DNA of 64,000 nucleotides from positions 558,001 through 622,000 of the forward strand of contig NZ_CP006644.1 of NCBI RefSeq assembly GCF_000512205.2, in the 5' to 3' direction. A program made the translations under genes and the position numbers. The notes beneath the pieces were generated by a model. It was not told where the DNA came from. It ran no database searches and saw only the letters and a program-made list of their open reading frames with translations. The DNA comes from Sphingomonas sanxanigenens DSM 19645 = NX02. Its GTDB lineage: Bacteria > Pseudomonadota > Alphaproteobacteria > Sphingomonadales > Sphingomonadaceae. This document shows, in pieces, positions 33,958 through 42,961 of the stretch. Each line of letters starts with the position of its first letter. Within the stretch, counting starts at the first letter, position 1.

Positions 33958-35397
33958 ATGAGCCATATGGAAGACAAAGATGTGGACCGTCGCGTAGCGA
34001 TGCTTCTGAAGCGTTATTCAGAGCCGGCCATTCTTCTGAACCGGCCCTATCCGCCCCAGCCTGCGCCGAGCGGGCGCTCCTACTTCGGCGGCCTCCCAAC
34101 GTTGCCCGATGGTTTCGAATGGCCCCGTACAACCGGAGGCGTGCCGCTGCATTTCCTCTGCCAAGTGGATTGCGCGGATATAACGTGGCAAAATCCGTTA
34201 CCGAACCGCGGGGTCCTGTTCTTCTTCGGTCGTGACGATGCTCAGCAAATATGGGGCGAGGGCGCTTTGGAAGACGATTGTCGCGTGCTCTACGCTGCAG
34301 AAAGTCGCGTGCTGGGTAAGGCAATGGAACCTCCAGCCGATCTGCCCCCAATCGGCTGGAGCTACCCGCGGAGTTCGTTCTGCGACATCTCTCTTGAAAG
34401 CGATTCGCCCCAGCGGCTGCATGTCAATTGGCCAGCGCAGCCACTGCGAATGGCTACCTTTCCCGACACCAGCGGCTTACCACCGGCCATCGCCGACACT
34501 CAACAGTCTTACTATCGCCTTATTTGCAAAACAACTATTGACGAAATTATACCCTACCTCAATCCGAGTCTTATTACGCGCTCGCTATTAGAAAGAGAGC
34601 CGGCAGATCGCCCGGCCTGGGATAGATATGACGAAGTTCTTCCCTTGGCACGCGCGCAGGCCTTTGAAGAAGCGACAGGACAGAAAACGTTTGAAGATCG
34701 ACTCTTAGTCGGAATGTATGATGGCGCGCGCCGGATGTTCGACGATAAGTCATTCCCACAGTTTTGGATATTGATACATTTCTTCGCAAGAGCGGTGCTC
34801 CGTCGACATCGCGGCACCAGCGTGTTTGAAGATCCCGCGCTAACCCCCGAGCAGTTGACGGCGCGAGCAAGCGCAGACGACTTGCTCGATGAAGAGGCGC
34901 GAAGCTGGTTTGATCGCTCCTGCATTGTTCCCCTCTCGACGGTCACTAGTGACGACGAGCGTCGCGAATTTCGGGCATGGGCTGCCGGCATTCAGCGCTA
35001 CCCAAGCGAAACGTCGCCCAGTTATGATACGCTGAAATGGTTGCAACTGGCTGCGTTGTGGGCAATCCGATTATGGGCTGGAGACCCCCATCTCGCAGCC
35101 AAACTACCTTCGTCGACCTATGAATGCGTTGCAGCCGAGTTTCACCTCAGCAGAGTTCAGAGGAGTCACGAGAGAGACTGGTATACGTTCGAATTCTCGC
35201 AGATGCTTGGACACGCTCCTGCGGCACAGGATGCGAAACCTGCCGATGATCCCTTGGTCTGTCTCCTCAATATCGCCACCGATCGAGGGCTTGGCTGGTC
35301 GTTCGGCGACGGTGCGGCATGCAGCTTCTGGATTACACAAACAGATCTCGCGGCGCGTGACTTCAGTCGCGTCCGCGGTACGATCGAGGGATACTGA
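33958..35397 (+). CDS. DUF1963 (YwqG-like) domain protein
   Basis: About 479 residues. The first 200 form the DUF1963 fold: SYFGGLPTLPDGFEWP, PLHFLCQVDCADI, RGVLFFFGR and a following WSYPR. The second half is helical and not recognised, with an EFSQMLGHAP stretch near the end typical of long DUF1963 proteins. The family is cytoplasmic and of unknown role, and frequently occurs beside toxin or immunity genes. The ATG at 33958 (or 33967) is chosen because conservation begins shortly after; the long upstream frame is not conserved. Codons are clearly AT-richer than in genes to the right, suggesting transfer. Confidence 0.75.
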   Translation: MSHMEDKDVDRRVAMLLKRYSEPAILLNRPYPPQPAPSGRSYFGGLPTLPDGFEWPRTTGGVPLHFLCQVDCADITWQNPLPNRGVLFFFGRDDAQQIWGEGALEDDCRVLYAAESRVLGKAMEPPADLPPIGWSYPRSSFCDISLESDSPQRLHVNWPAQPLRMATFPDTSGLPPAIADTQQSYYRLICKTTIDEIIPYLNPSLITRSLLEREPADRPAWDRYDEVLPLARAQAFEEATGQKTFEDRLLVGMYDGARRMFDDKSFPQFWILIHFFARAVLRRHRGTSVFEDPALTPEQLTARASADDLLDEEARSWFDRSCIVPLSTVTSDDERREFRAWAAGIQRYPSETSPSYDTLKWLQLAALWAIRLWAGDPHLAAKLPSSTYECVAAEFHLSRVQRSHERDWYTFEFSQMLGHAPAAQDAKPADDPLVCLLNIATDRGLGWSFGDGAACSFWITQTDLAARDFSRVRGTIEGY

Positions 35398-35664
35398 GGC
35401 GGAAACTTGGTGCTTGTACAATGCGATGACCTCGCCTTGGCGGGCGCAGCAGGACGATCAGATGGTTTGGCGGCCGCTGAGGTGGCATTCGATACCTTTT
35501 CTGTTTGAACGATGGCAGACGTCCGATGCAACCGACGTCCGCAATGGGAACGTTTCCGACGGTCTGCTTCACGACGGCATCGCGGGGAAAGCTGCCGCCG
35601 CGGTTTTCGGCGGAAGGCCGCGACCGGACGATTCGCGCCCATCCGCAAGCCGCTCTTTCCCACC

Positions 35665-36714
35665 TCAGCGATCATAATCCGGCGGCGTCAGCTTTACCGG
35701 CCTGGGGTTGAGCGCCACCCATGCCACCGCCAGTTCGCACATCCGCCCTGGTTCGCCCGCGCGCTTGCGGATTGCCGCCGCCAACGCCGTGGCTTCGGCG
35801 AGATCGGCGGCGGGCAGGGGCTTGCCCGATCCGACATGCGCCAGCCACGTGTCGGTCATCCGGCGATATTGCGCGTCCCAGTTGACGCCGCCATTGCCGT
35901 CCAGTTCGCGGGCGATCCGGCCGGAGAGGCGGATCACCTCGCCCTGCACCGTCTCGGCCGCGCCGCTGGAGGGCACGAGCAGCTCCCACAATTCCTGATG
36001 CCGGTCTTCCCAGCGCGCGGCGGTGGCGACGATCGGCGCCCTGCCGTCGTGCAGCGCGCGGCGCGGCACCGGAGGCACGCCGAACAGCGCGTAGAGGCGC
36101 TGCAGGCCGGCGTCGGTCTCTTCCAGATAGTCCGGGTTGAAGCCGGCGCGGTGGAACTCGAAATTGGTGCCGATGCGGGTGATTGCCTCCGCCGCGCGAT
36201 CGGTCTTCGCAGCGCCGGCCTGAAGCAGGAGGTCGGCCAGCTTCGCCCTCTGCGCAATCTCCGCGTTGCTGCAGCGGATCAGCGCATGTTCGAGGGGTGT
36301 GTGGCCCGACCGGTCGAGCGCATCGACATGCGCGCCATGCGCCAGCAGCACGCGGGCATTGTCGACATGGCCCGATCCCGCGGCGTTGTGCAGCGGCGTC
36401 CCGCGGCCGCCCTCGCCGGCATTCACGTCCGCACCGAGTTCGATCAGCACGTCGAGCCCGCCGCGCCAGTGACGCGCGCGCGAATGGAGCGGCGTTTCGC
36501 CATAGCTGTCGCCCGCGCCGATGTCCGCACCCTCGGCGACCAGCCAGCGCGACAGATCGTCCGGGCATTCGCTGAACGCCAGCGCGGTCTGCTTGAAGAC
36601 GCCGCCGCGCGCGTCGCGTTCGCATGTCGCGAACACCGCCTTCAGCGCGGCGACATCGCCCGCCTTGAGCAGATCCTCGAAATCCTTGGGGAGCATCTTC
36701 TTCTTGCGGGCCAT
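35665..36714 (-). CDS. ankyrin repeat protein
   Basis: 349 residues. Residues 10-165 hold about four ankyrin repeats (GETPLHSRARHWRGGLDVLI, GTPLHNAAGSGHVDNARVLL, GHTPLEHALIRCSNAEI). The C-terminal half is a helical region without a known domain (FGVPPVPRRALHDG, WEDRHQELWELLVPS). No signal or membrane segment, so it is likely cytoplasmic. The ATG at 36714 starts a basic MARKKKMLPKDFEDLL and is the usual start for such proteins. It is the first clearly high-GC gene right of the mobile segment. Confidence 0.85.
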   Translation of the reverse strand: MARKKKMLPKDFEDLLKAGDVAALKAVFATCERDARGGVFKQTALAFSECPDDLSRWLVAEGADIGAGDSYGETPLHSRARHWRGGLDVLIELGADVNAGEGGRGTPLHNAAGSGHVDNARVLLAHGAHVDALDRSGHTPLEHALIRCSNAEIAQRAKLADLLLQAGAAKTDRAAEAITRIGTNFEFHRAGFNPDYLEETDAGLQRLYALFGVPPVPRRALHDGRAPIVATAARWEDRHQELWELLVPSSGAAETVQGEVIRLSGRIARELDGNGGVNWDAQYRRMTDTWLAHVGSGKPLPAADLAEATALAAAIRKRAGEPGRMCELAVAWVALNPRPVKLTPPDYDR

Positions 36715-36827
36715 GCTTCGCTCTCCGACGGTTGATCCGCTGTCCTCCTCCGTGCCGCCGCAGCGGGTCAATCCGCGGGAAGGCAGGTGGAGGTGATGCT
36801 GCGTCAAAACATGGCTATGGCGATGCG

Positions 36828-37697
36828 GTGCATGCACCGTTCACCCGCTTCGCCGTCGCCGACTGGTCCGGCGCCAAGGGCAGCAGCCACAAGGGCATCG
36901 CGCTGGCGCTGTGCGAGGCGGGGCGGGCGGCGCCGGTGCTGGTGCCGCCGCCGGGGCGGGCCTGGTCGCGCGAGGGGATCGCCGAATGGGTGGAGGCGCA
37001 GGCGGACACGCGGTTGCTGATCGGCTTCGACTTTAGCTTCGCGCCGCCGCTTGTCGAACGCGGCGCCTATCTGCCGGGGGAGGGGGCCGACGTCCCGTCC
37101 GCGGCGAAGCGCTTCTGGGCCTATGTCGCCGCCTGCTGCGCCGATAGCGATCCCGATCTCGGCGCCGCCAGCTTCCTCGAACGCACGCACCGCCGCCATT
37201 TCTATTTCGGCGCCGCCGATGGCCGGAAGGCGGATTATATGCATCTGCGCCGCTGCGAGGCGCACTACAACGCGGGCGGCGGCGGCAAGCCTTCCACCGT
37301 CTATGACGCGATCGGCGCGGCGCAGGTTGCAAAGGCGAGCTTCGCGGGGATGCGGCTGCTCGACCGGCTCTCGCGCCGCGTGCCGGTGTGGCCGTTCGAT
37401 CCGGTGCCGGCCGAGGGTGCGCTCGTCGTCGAGATCTATACGGCGATCGCCGCCCGCGCCGCCGGGCTGCGCAAGGGGCTGAGCAAGCTGCGCGACGGCG
37501 CGGCGCTCGACGCGGGCCTTGCGGCGCTCGGTTCCGAGCCCCACGTGCCGCTCGCCCGCTATGACGATCATGCCACCGACGCGATCCTCACCGCCGCCTG
37601 GCTGCGCGCCTGCGCCGCACGCGCCGACCTGTGGCATCCACGCGCGCTCACGCCGCAGATTGCCGAAACCGAGGGCTGGACCTTCGGCGTCGTCTGA
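36828..37697 (+). CDS. DUF429-like (RNase H-fold) hypothetical protein
   Basis: About 289 residues from a GTG at 36828; earlier in-frame starts are not conserved. The N-terminus FAVADWSGAKGSSHKGIAL and the segment LLIGFDFSFAPP have the Asp-bearing strands of an RNase H/actin-like fold, and YDDHATDAILTAAWLRA near the end supplies another acidic pair. This pattern fits DUF429-like predicted nucleases. The function is unknown. It sits immediately before tRNA-Thr (17-base gap) on the same strand. Confidence 0.7.
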   Translation: MHAPFTRFAVADWSGAKGSSHKGIALALCEAGRAAPVLVPPPGRAWSREGIAEWVEAQADTRLLIGFDFSFAPPLVERGAYLPGEGADVPSAAKRFWAYVAACCADSDPDLGAASFLERTHRRHFYFGAADGRKADYMHLRRCEAHYNAGGGGKPSTVYDAIGAAQVAKASFAGMRLLDRLSRRVPVWPFDPVPAEGALVVEIYTAIAARAAGLRKGLSKLRDGAALDAGLAALGSEPHVPLARYDDHATDAILTAAWLRACAARADLWHPRALTPQIAETEGWTFGVV

Positions 37698-37714
37698 CGC
37701 ATGTGGACCGCAGT

Positions 37715-37790
37715 GCCGCCTTAGCTCAGTTGGTAGAGCAACCGCCTTGTAAGCGGTAGGTCATCCGTTCGAGTCGGATAGGCGGCACCA
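37715..37790 (+). tRNA. tRNA-Thr (anticodon TGT)
   Basis: 76 bases with encoded CCA. Acceptor arms GCCGCCT and AGGCGGC pair fully, the D-loop AGCTCAGTTGGTAGAGCA and T-loop TTCGAGT are canonical, and the anticodon loop CTTGTAA reads threonine ACA codons. Confidence 0.97.
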
Positions 37791-37926
37791 TTTCTGAACC
37801 CTGCCTGATCCGCCCCGTGCTTTGTGCGCAGGCCCCCATGTGCATTTCGCACGCATCGGATCGTCGTGCCGATGAAACATTTCGCCGCTCATGCGTTTTA
37901 TCCCGACGATGGTCAGGGAACGTGAC

Positions 37927-38184
37927 ATGAGAGACATGGATGCGGAAGCGGGGAAGCGATTGGGCGGTTCCTTTCGGTTCCTCTATTATGATGGCGAAGA
38001 AAATCGCTGTCCCGGTTGCGGCGGCAAGCATTGGACGATCGGCCGGTTGATGGCCGAATGCGCCTATTGCGAAACCGCGCTGCCGCTGCAGTCGGCGCAC
38101 GGCTTCGGCCATACGATGCGCATCTTCGGCCATGGCGCGCCCGGCTATGAGCCGGACGGCAGCGAAGCCTTGGCGATGCATTGA
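37927..38184 (+). CDS. small zinc-ribbon-like hypothetical protein
   Basis: 85 residues from the ATG at 37927, which has AGGGA upstream; an ATG at 37891 is possible. Two Cys pairs, CPGCGG and CAYC, spaced by about 18 residues, form a probable zinc ribbon. The surroundings (RLGGSFRFLYYDGE and HWTIGRLMAECAYCETALPL) resemble a small uncharacterised sphingomonad family. It is cytoplasmic and unlinked to an operon. A hairpin CCGCGCA-GGC-TGCGCGG follows at 38193-38209. Confidence 0.65.
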   Translation: MRDMDAEAGKRLGGSFRFLYYDGEENRCPGCGGKHWTIGRLMAECAYCETALPLQSAHGFGHTMRIFGHGAPGYEPDGSEALAMH

Positions 38185-38281
38185 TCTTTCCGCCGCGCAG
38201 GCTGCGCGGTAGGCTATGCCTGACCATCCGTCGCGGGCGCATCCCGCGCGCGGGGTCCGGAGGGAGCGGCCAGGAACGGTG

Positions 38282-38707
38282 ATGCGCTACGCGATCGGCT
38301 ATCTTGCGACGGCGCTGGTCTTCGGGCTGCTCGATTTCGTTTGGCTGACCCGCGTCGGCCCCGGCCTCTATCGGCCGATCCTGGGCGATCTGCTCGCGCC
38401 GCAGCCGCGCGCCGCCCCCGCCGCGATCTTCTACTTCCTCTATGTACTGGCGATGATGATCTTCGCCGTCGGCCCCGCGCTTAACGGCGGCGGCTGGCGG
38501 GCGGCGTTGCTGTGGGGCGTGCTGCTCGGCTTCTTCGCCTATGCGACCTATGACCTGACCAACCATGCGACATTGCGGGTGTGGTCGGTGAAGATCACGC
38601 TGCTGGACATGGCCTGGGGCAGTTTCGCGACCGGGCTGGGGGCGCTTGGGGGGTATTGGCTGACCGTGTTCGCGACGGGGCTGGTGACGGGCACGCGCAC
38701 GGGCTGA
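38282..38707 (+). CDS. DUF2177 family membrane protein
   Basis: 141 residues with four membrane segments. The family signatures are LDFVWLTRVGPGLYRPILGDLL at the start and YATYDLTNHATLRVWSVKITLLDMAWG in the middle. The function is not known. In alphaproteobacteria DUF2177 genes often neighbour the DUF1295, CFA-like methyltransferase, FAD protein and DUF1365 genes, and here they lie just downstream, although on the opposite strand for the first two. This supports a link to the lipid cluster. Confidence 0.85.
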   Translation: MRYAIGYLATALVFGLLDFVWLTRVGPGLYRPILGDLLAPQPRAAPAAIFYFLYVLAMMIFAVGPALNGGGWRAALLWGVLLGFFAYATYDLTNHATLRVWSVKITLLDMAWGSFATGLGALGGYWLTVFATGLVTGTRTG

Positions 38708-38731
38708 GCTTTGGTCAGCATGTGAGCCCGG

Positions 38732-39754
38732 TCAGCAGGGGCGCAGCCGATAATGGCTGACGCCCCATTCCTCGCCCCTGGCGTGGCCGAACAAGCCGGC
38801 GGTGGCGAGGAAGAACAGCCGCCAGCGCCGCTCCCACAACTGCGCTTCGGCGCCATAGACCTCTGCCAGGATCGGCCGGATATCGTCGATCGCGCGGTCG
38901 TATCGCGCCAGCCAGTCTTCCGCGGTGCGCGCATAGTTGCGGCCGTTCCAGCGCCATTGCGCGTCGATCGCGAAGAGATCGCCGAACTGGGCCATCAGCC
39001 CGTGCGCGGGCATGATGCCGCCGGTGAAGAAATGCTGTGCGATCCAGTCCGCGCGGTTGGCCTGGTCGAAGCGATAGCTGTGCGCGCGGTGGGTGAAGAT
39101 GTGGACGAACATCGCCCCGTCGCGTTCCAGCCAGCCATGCGCGCGTTCGAGCAGCGCGCGCCAGTTGGACATATGCTCGAACATCTCGACCGAGACGATG
39201 CGGTCGAATCGCTCGTCCGTGGCGAAATCGTTCATGTCGCACGTGACGACGCGCAGGTTGGTGAGGCCGCCCGCGATCGCCGCGCCTTCGATGTGGCGGC
39301 GCTGGCCGTGGGAGTTGGAGACCGCGGTGATCCGCGCGCGCGGAAACATCCGCGCCATGAACAGGCTGAGCGATCCCCAGCCGCAGCCGAGTTCGAGGAT
39401 GCGCTGCCCGTCTGCCAGCGCGGCGCGCTCCACGCTGATCGCCAGCGCGCGCTGCTCCGCCTCCGCCAGCGACGTCGCGCCATCCTCATAATAGCAGCAG
39501 CTATATTTGCGCGCCGGGCCGAGGACATGGCCGAAGAAGGCGGCCGGCAGTTCATAATGCTGGGCGTTGGCGTCGTCGGTGTGCGTGGCCACCGGATAGT
39601 GCATCATCGTCGCGGCGAAGGCGCGCTCGGCGCCGGCACGGCCCGCCAGCCGCCGCCGGGTGCGCGCGCACAACGCATGGATGCCTGCGCGGGTGACGCG
39701 ATCGGGCAGGGCGGTGCGCTCGACGAGACCGATGGCACGGGCGACGGCGGTCAT
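38732..39754 (-). CDS. cyclopropane-fatty-acyl-phospholipid synthase-like methyltransferase
   Basis: 340 residues. SAM-binding motif I is ILELGCGWGSLSLFMA near residue 120. The CFA-type patterns AQHYELPAAFFGHVLGPARKYSCCYYEDG and DWIAQHFFTGGIMPAH are present. It is shorter than E. coli Cfa (about 380) at the N-terminus. This branch methylates unsaturated fatty-acyl chains in membrane phospholipids. Its start overlaps the DUF1295 stop (ATGA), so the two are coupled. Related enzymes in Rhodobacter take part in fatty-acid methylation under singlet-oxygen stress; that link is from the family, not from this sequence. Confidence 0.88.
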   Translation of the reverse strand: MTAVARAIGLVERTALPDRVTRAGIHALCARTRRRLAGRAGAERAFAATMMHYPVATHTDDANAQHYELPAAFFGHVLGPARKYSCCYYEDGATSLAEAEQRALAISVERAALADGQRILELGCGWGSLSLFMARMFPRARITAVSNSHGQRRHIEGAAIAGGLTNLRVVTCDMNDFATDERFDRIVSVEMFEHMSNWRALLERAHGWLERDGAMFVHIFTHRAHSYRFDQANRADWIAQHFFTGGIMPAHGLMAQFGDLFAIDAQWRWNGRNYARTAEDWLARYDRAIDDIRPILAEVYGAEAQLWERRWRLFFLATAGLFGHARGEEWGVSHYRLRPC

Positions 39755-40557
39755 GCTTCACGCCTCGGTGGCCAGGGAAAGAAGGCGCTGGTGCGCGCCT
39801 GATAGGTGCGGAAGGCCTCACCCCGGCTGCGCAGCATATGCGCCTCCAGCGGCGGGATGCCGCTGGCATGAACCAGCAGCACATAGATCAGCACGGGCGC
39901 GACCAGCGCGGCCCAACCCCACGGCCACGCGCCGGACAGGTCGATCGCCATGACCGGCCAGGCGAGCCAGCCCAGCCATTCGAAGAAGTAATTGGGATGG
40001 CGGGACCAGCGCCACAGCCCGCGATCGCAGACCTTGCCGCGATTGGCCGGATCGGCAGCGAAGCGGCGGAGCTGCGCATCCGCGATCCCCTCGCCGACGA
40101 TGGCGACGGCGAGGATCGCGGCGGCGATCAGGTCGCGCAGGTCGGGCGCCGTGCGCGGCGCGTGCGCGCCCGCGAAGACCGCCAGCGCCAGCCCGAAGCC
40201 GCACAGCGCCTGGATCATCAGAAAGCCGTAGAGGCGCTGCGGCAGCCGGTCCCCCCATTGCCGGGCGAGATCGGCATAACGCGGATCGTCGCCGCCCCTG
40301 GCCGCGCGCAGCGCGATATGGCCGCCCAGCCGCAGCCCCCAGCCGCCCACGAGCAACGCCGCCAGCAGCATCCGCGCCGGCTGGCTGTGCGGCGTCGCCG
40401 CGCCGAGCGCGAGCAGCACCCCCGCCGCGGCGGTGGCGATCGACCAGCAGGCATCGATCCAGCCCGAATTGCCGGTGCGCATCCGCACGCCCCAGGCCAC
40501 CGTCATCGCGGCGATGAGCACGACCAGCGCGATGCCGAGCGCGGCGGATGCCGCCAT
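39751..40557 (-). CDS. DUF1295 (steroid 5-alpha-reductase-like) membrane protein
   Basis: 268 residues, about seven membrane helices. The signature is DRGLWRWSRHPNYFFEWLGW, in the C-terminal third, shared with 5-alpha reductases and isoprenylcysteine methyltransferases. The family is thought to reduce or isomerise lipid double bonds with NADPH. It is co-transcribed with the CFA-like methyltransferase (4-base overlap) and divergent from the FAD protein at 40741. Cofactor-binding residues are not obvious. Confidence 0.88.
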   Translation of the reverse strand: MAASAALGIALVVLIAAMTVAWGVRMRTGNSGWIDACWSIATAAAGVLLALGAATPHSQPARMLLAALLVGGWGLRLGGHIALRAARGGDDPRYADLARQWGDRLPQRLYGFLMIQALCGFGLALAVFAGAHAPRTAPDLRDLIAAAILAVAIVGEGIADAQLRRFAADPANRGKVCDRGLWRWSRHPNYFFEWLGWLAWPVMAIDLSGAWPWGWAALVAPVLIYVLLVHASGIPPLEAHMLRSRGEAFRTYQARTSAFFPWPPRREA

Positions 40558-40740
40558 GACTGCTCCCTCCCGAACGTCGTTCCCGCCCAGCTACGCCGTT
40601 GCACCGGGTGCGGATGCGACGCTGCCGCGCGATTTAATCTGAAACTAGCACATGTTATTGACAATCACCTGTCCGGCCGAAGCATCCGGGAAGCGTTCCG
40701 ATCCGTAGCTTGCCGAAGGGACAGGATCGGGCGGGGGACC

Positions 40741-42075
40741 ATGCGGACAGTGGCCGATGGCAAGCGGATCGCGGTGATAGGCAGCGGCATTGCAGGCCTC
40801 GCGGCGGCGTGGAGCCTGTCGCGGCAGCATCAGGTGACGCTGATCGAGGCCGCGCCGCGCGTCGGCGGGCACAGCCGCACCGTCGATGTCCGCCTGCCCG
40901 ACGGAAGCGCGCATGCGGTGGATACCGGCTTCATCGTCTACAACGACACGACCTATCGCAACCTCAACCGGCTGTTCGCGCATCTCGGCGTTGCCAGCCG
41001 GCCCACCGACATGTCGTTCGCGGTCTCGCTGGACGACGGCCGGCTGGAATATGCCGCGCGCGACGGGTTGCGCGGGCTGTTCGCGCAGCGCAAGAACATG
41101 GTCTCGCCGCGCTTCTGGCGGATGCTCCACGATCTGCTGCGCTTCTATCGCGAGGCGCCTGCGCATGCCGGCAAGCTGGGGCTGGCGACCCTGGGCGATT
41201 TCCTTGCCGAGCGCCGCTACAGCAGCGCCTTCCGCGACGATCATCTGCTGCCCATGGCGGCGGCGATCTGGTCCGCGCCGGCGCTGGCGATCCTCGACTA
41301 TCCGGCGGAAGCCTTCATCCGTTTCTGCGAGAATCACGGCCTGCTGCGCCTTGCCAACCGCCCGCAATGGCGCACGGTGGTGGGCGGCAGCCGCGCCTAT
41401 GTCGAGGCGCTGCTGGCCGATTTCGCCGGCACGGTCATCACCGGGCGGCGGGTGGTGCGGATCGAGCGCGACGGCTTCGGCGCGACCTTGACCGACGACG
41501 CCGGTCAACGCGAGCGGTTCGACGTGGTGGTGATCGCGACGCATCCGCCCGAGGCGCTGGCGATGCTCGCCACGCCCGGCGACGCCGAGCGGGCGTTGCT
41601 CTCGCCCTTCCGCTACACCCGCAACCGCGCGGTGCTGCATGCCGATCCGGCGCTGATGCCGCGCCGCCGCTCGGCCTGGGCGAGCTGGAACTATCTCGGC
41701 CGCGGCGCGGGCGAGGGGCGCGCGCTCAGCGTCAGCTATTGGATGAACGCGCTGCAGGGGCTTGAAACCGCAACGCCGCTGATCGTCACCCTCAATCCCT
41801 GCCGCGAACCGCGCCCCGATCTGGTGTTCGACGAGGCCAGCTTCGACCATCCCCTGTTCGATGGCGCGGCGCTGGCCGCGCAGCGCGAGCTTTGGCGGAT
41901 CCAGGGCGCGGATCGCATCTGGTTCGCCGGCGCGTGGCAGGGCGCGGGCTTCCATGAGGATGGGCTGCAATCCGGGCTGGCGGTGGCGGAGGCACTGGGC
42001 TGCAGGCGGCCGTGGCAGCTCGACGATGCCGACGACCGCATCGTCACCGGCCCGCCGCTGTCGGACGCCGCGTGA
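40741..42075 (+). CDS. FAD-dependent amine-oxidase-like protein (COG2907 type)
   Basis: 444 residues. The FAD-binding GSGIAGLAAAWSLSRQHQVTLIEA opens the protein, followed by RVGGHSR and the second half FAGAWQGAGFHEDGLQSGL. It belongs to the NAD(P)/FAD protein family found next to DUF1365 and CFA-like methyltransferases. The ATG at 40741 gives the dinucleotide fold near residue 10 as usual. The downstream DUF1365 gene starts two bases after its stop. A role in oxidation or desaturation of methylated acyl chains is plausible; no substrate can be read directly. Confidence 0.9.
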   Translation: MRTVADGKRIAVIGSGIAGLAAAWSLSRQHQVTLIEAAPRVGGHSRTVDVRLPDGSAHAVDTGFIVYNDTTYRNLNRLFAHLGVASRPTDMSFAVSLDDGRLEYAARDGLRGLFAQRKNMVSPRFWRMLHDLLRFYREAPAHAGKLGLATLGDFLAERRYSSAFRDDHLLPMAAAIWSAPALAILDYPAEAFIRFCENHGLLRLANRPQWRTVVGGSRAYVEALLADFAGTVITGRRVVRIERDGFGATLTDDAGQRERFDVVVIATHPPEALAMLATPGDAERALLSPFRYTRNRAVLHADPALMPRRRSAWASWNYLGRGAGEGRALSVSYWMNALQGLETATPLIVTLNPCREPRPDLVFDEASFDHPLFDGAALAAQRELWRIQGADRIWFAGAWQGAGFHEDGLQSGLAVAEALGCRRPWQLDDADDRIVTGPPLSDAA

Positions 42076-42076
42076 C

Positions 42077-42832
42077 GTGACCGCCTCGGCGCTTTACCGC
42101 GGCATCGTCGTCCACCGCCGCACCCGGCCGCGGCGCCACCATCTGCGCTACCGCATCTTCCAGATGCTGATCGATCTCGACGAGGTCGCGGCGCTGGGCG
42201 ACCGCCTGCGGCTGTTCGCCCATAACCGCTTCGGCGTGACCGCCTTCCACGACCGCGATTACGGTGACCGCTCCGGCCGGCCGCTGCGCACGCAGGCGCA
42301 GGAGATGCTGGCGCGCGCCGGGGTGGTTGCGCCGCTCGGTGCGATCCGCCTGCTGACGATGCCGCGCGTGCTGGGCCATGGCTTCAACCCGCTGACGATC
42401 TGGTTCTGCCACGCTCAGGACGGTCTCCTCGTCGCGCTGATCCATGAGGTGACCAACACCTTCGACGAGCGGCACAGCTACGTGATCGCTGTCGCGGACC
42501 CCCACGCGCCGATCATCCGCCAGCGCTGCGACAAGCGCTTCTACGTCTCGCCCTTCCTCGATCTCGATCTCGTCTACGACTTCGCGATCCGCCCGCCGGG
42601 GGAAGGCGTCGCCACGGCGGTGACCGCCAGCGACGGGGAGGGGGCGTTGATGGTCGCGCGCTTCGAAGGCGAACGCCGCGCATTGACCGATCGGACGATC
42701 CTTGCCGCATGCCTCGCGCATCCGCTGCTCACCGTGAAGGTGGTGGCGGCAATCCATGTCGAGGCGCTGCGGCTTTGGCTGAAGCGCATCGATGTGCGGC
42801 GCCACGTGAAGCCGGTGGAGACGAAGGGATAG
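42077..42832 (+). CDS. DUF1365 family protein
   Basis: 251 residues from the GTG at 42077. Family patterns: SALYRGIVVHRRTRPRRHHL, LLTMPRVLGHGFNPLTIWFCH, EVTNTFDERHSYV and KRFYVSPFLDLDLVYDF. Function unknown, but the family is nearly always adjacent to COG2907-like FAD proteins and CFA-like enzymes. The stop of the FAD gene lies one base upstream, so translation is coupled. It has no signal peptide. Confidence 0.9.
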   Translation: MTASALYRGIVVHRRTRPRRHHLRYRIFQMLIDLDEVAALGDRLRLFAHNRFGVTAFHDRDYGDRSGRPLRTQAQEMLARAGVVAPLGAIRLLTMPRVLGHGFNPLTIWFCHAQDGLLVALIHEVTNTFDERHSYVIAVADPHAPIIRQRCDKRFYVSPFLDLDLVYDFAIRPPGEGVATAVTASDGEGALMVARFEGERRALTDRTILAACLAHPLLTVKVVAAIHVEALRLWLKRIDVRRHVKPVETKG

Positions 42833-42961
42833 TCGGCAGCGCCGGCGGGTTCCGCCGCTGATCGCTGAAACGGCACGACTCGTGTATTTGCAAGGCACTT
42901 CATACTTAGCTACTCATTAACCAATGCGCGCCATCATAAGCGGCGGGGCATGGGAGGAATG

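Noticed and set aside
37715-37790. tRNA-Thr as the attachment site of the left island
   Set aside because: Genes between 35.6 kb and the tRNA have the same composition as the right side, and no partial tRNA copy was seen to the left.
39838-40740. Upstream extension of the FAD protein
   Set aside because: This part is antisense to the DUF1295 gene; the FAD fold starts just after 40741.
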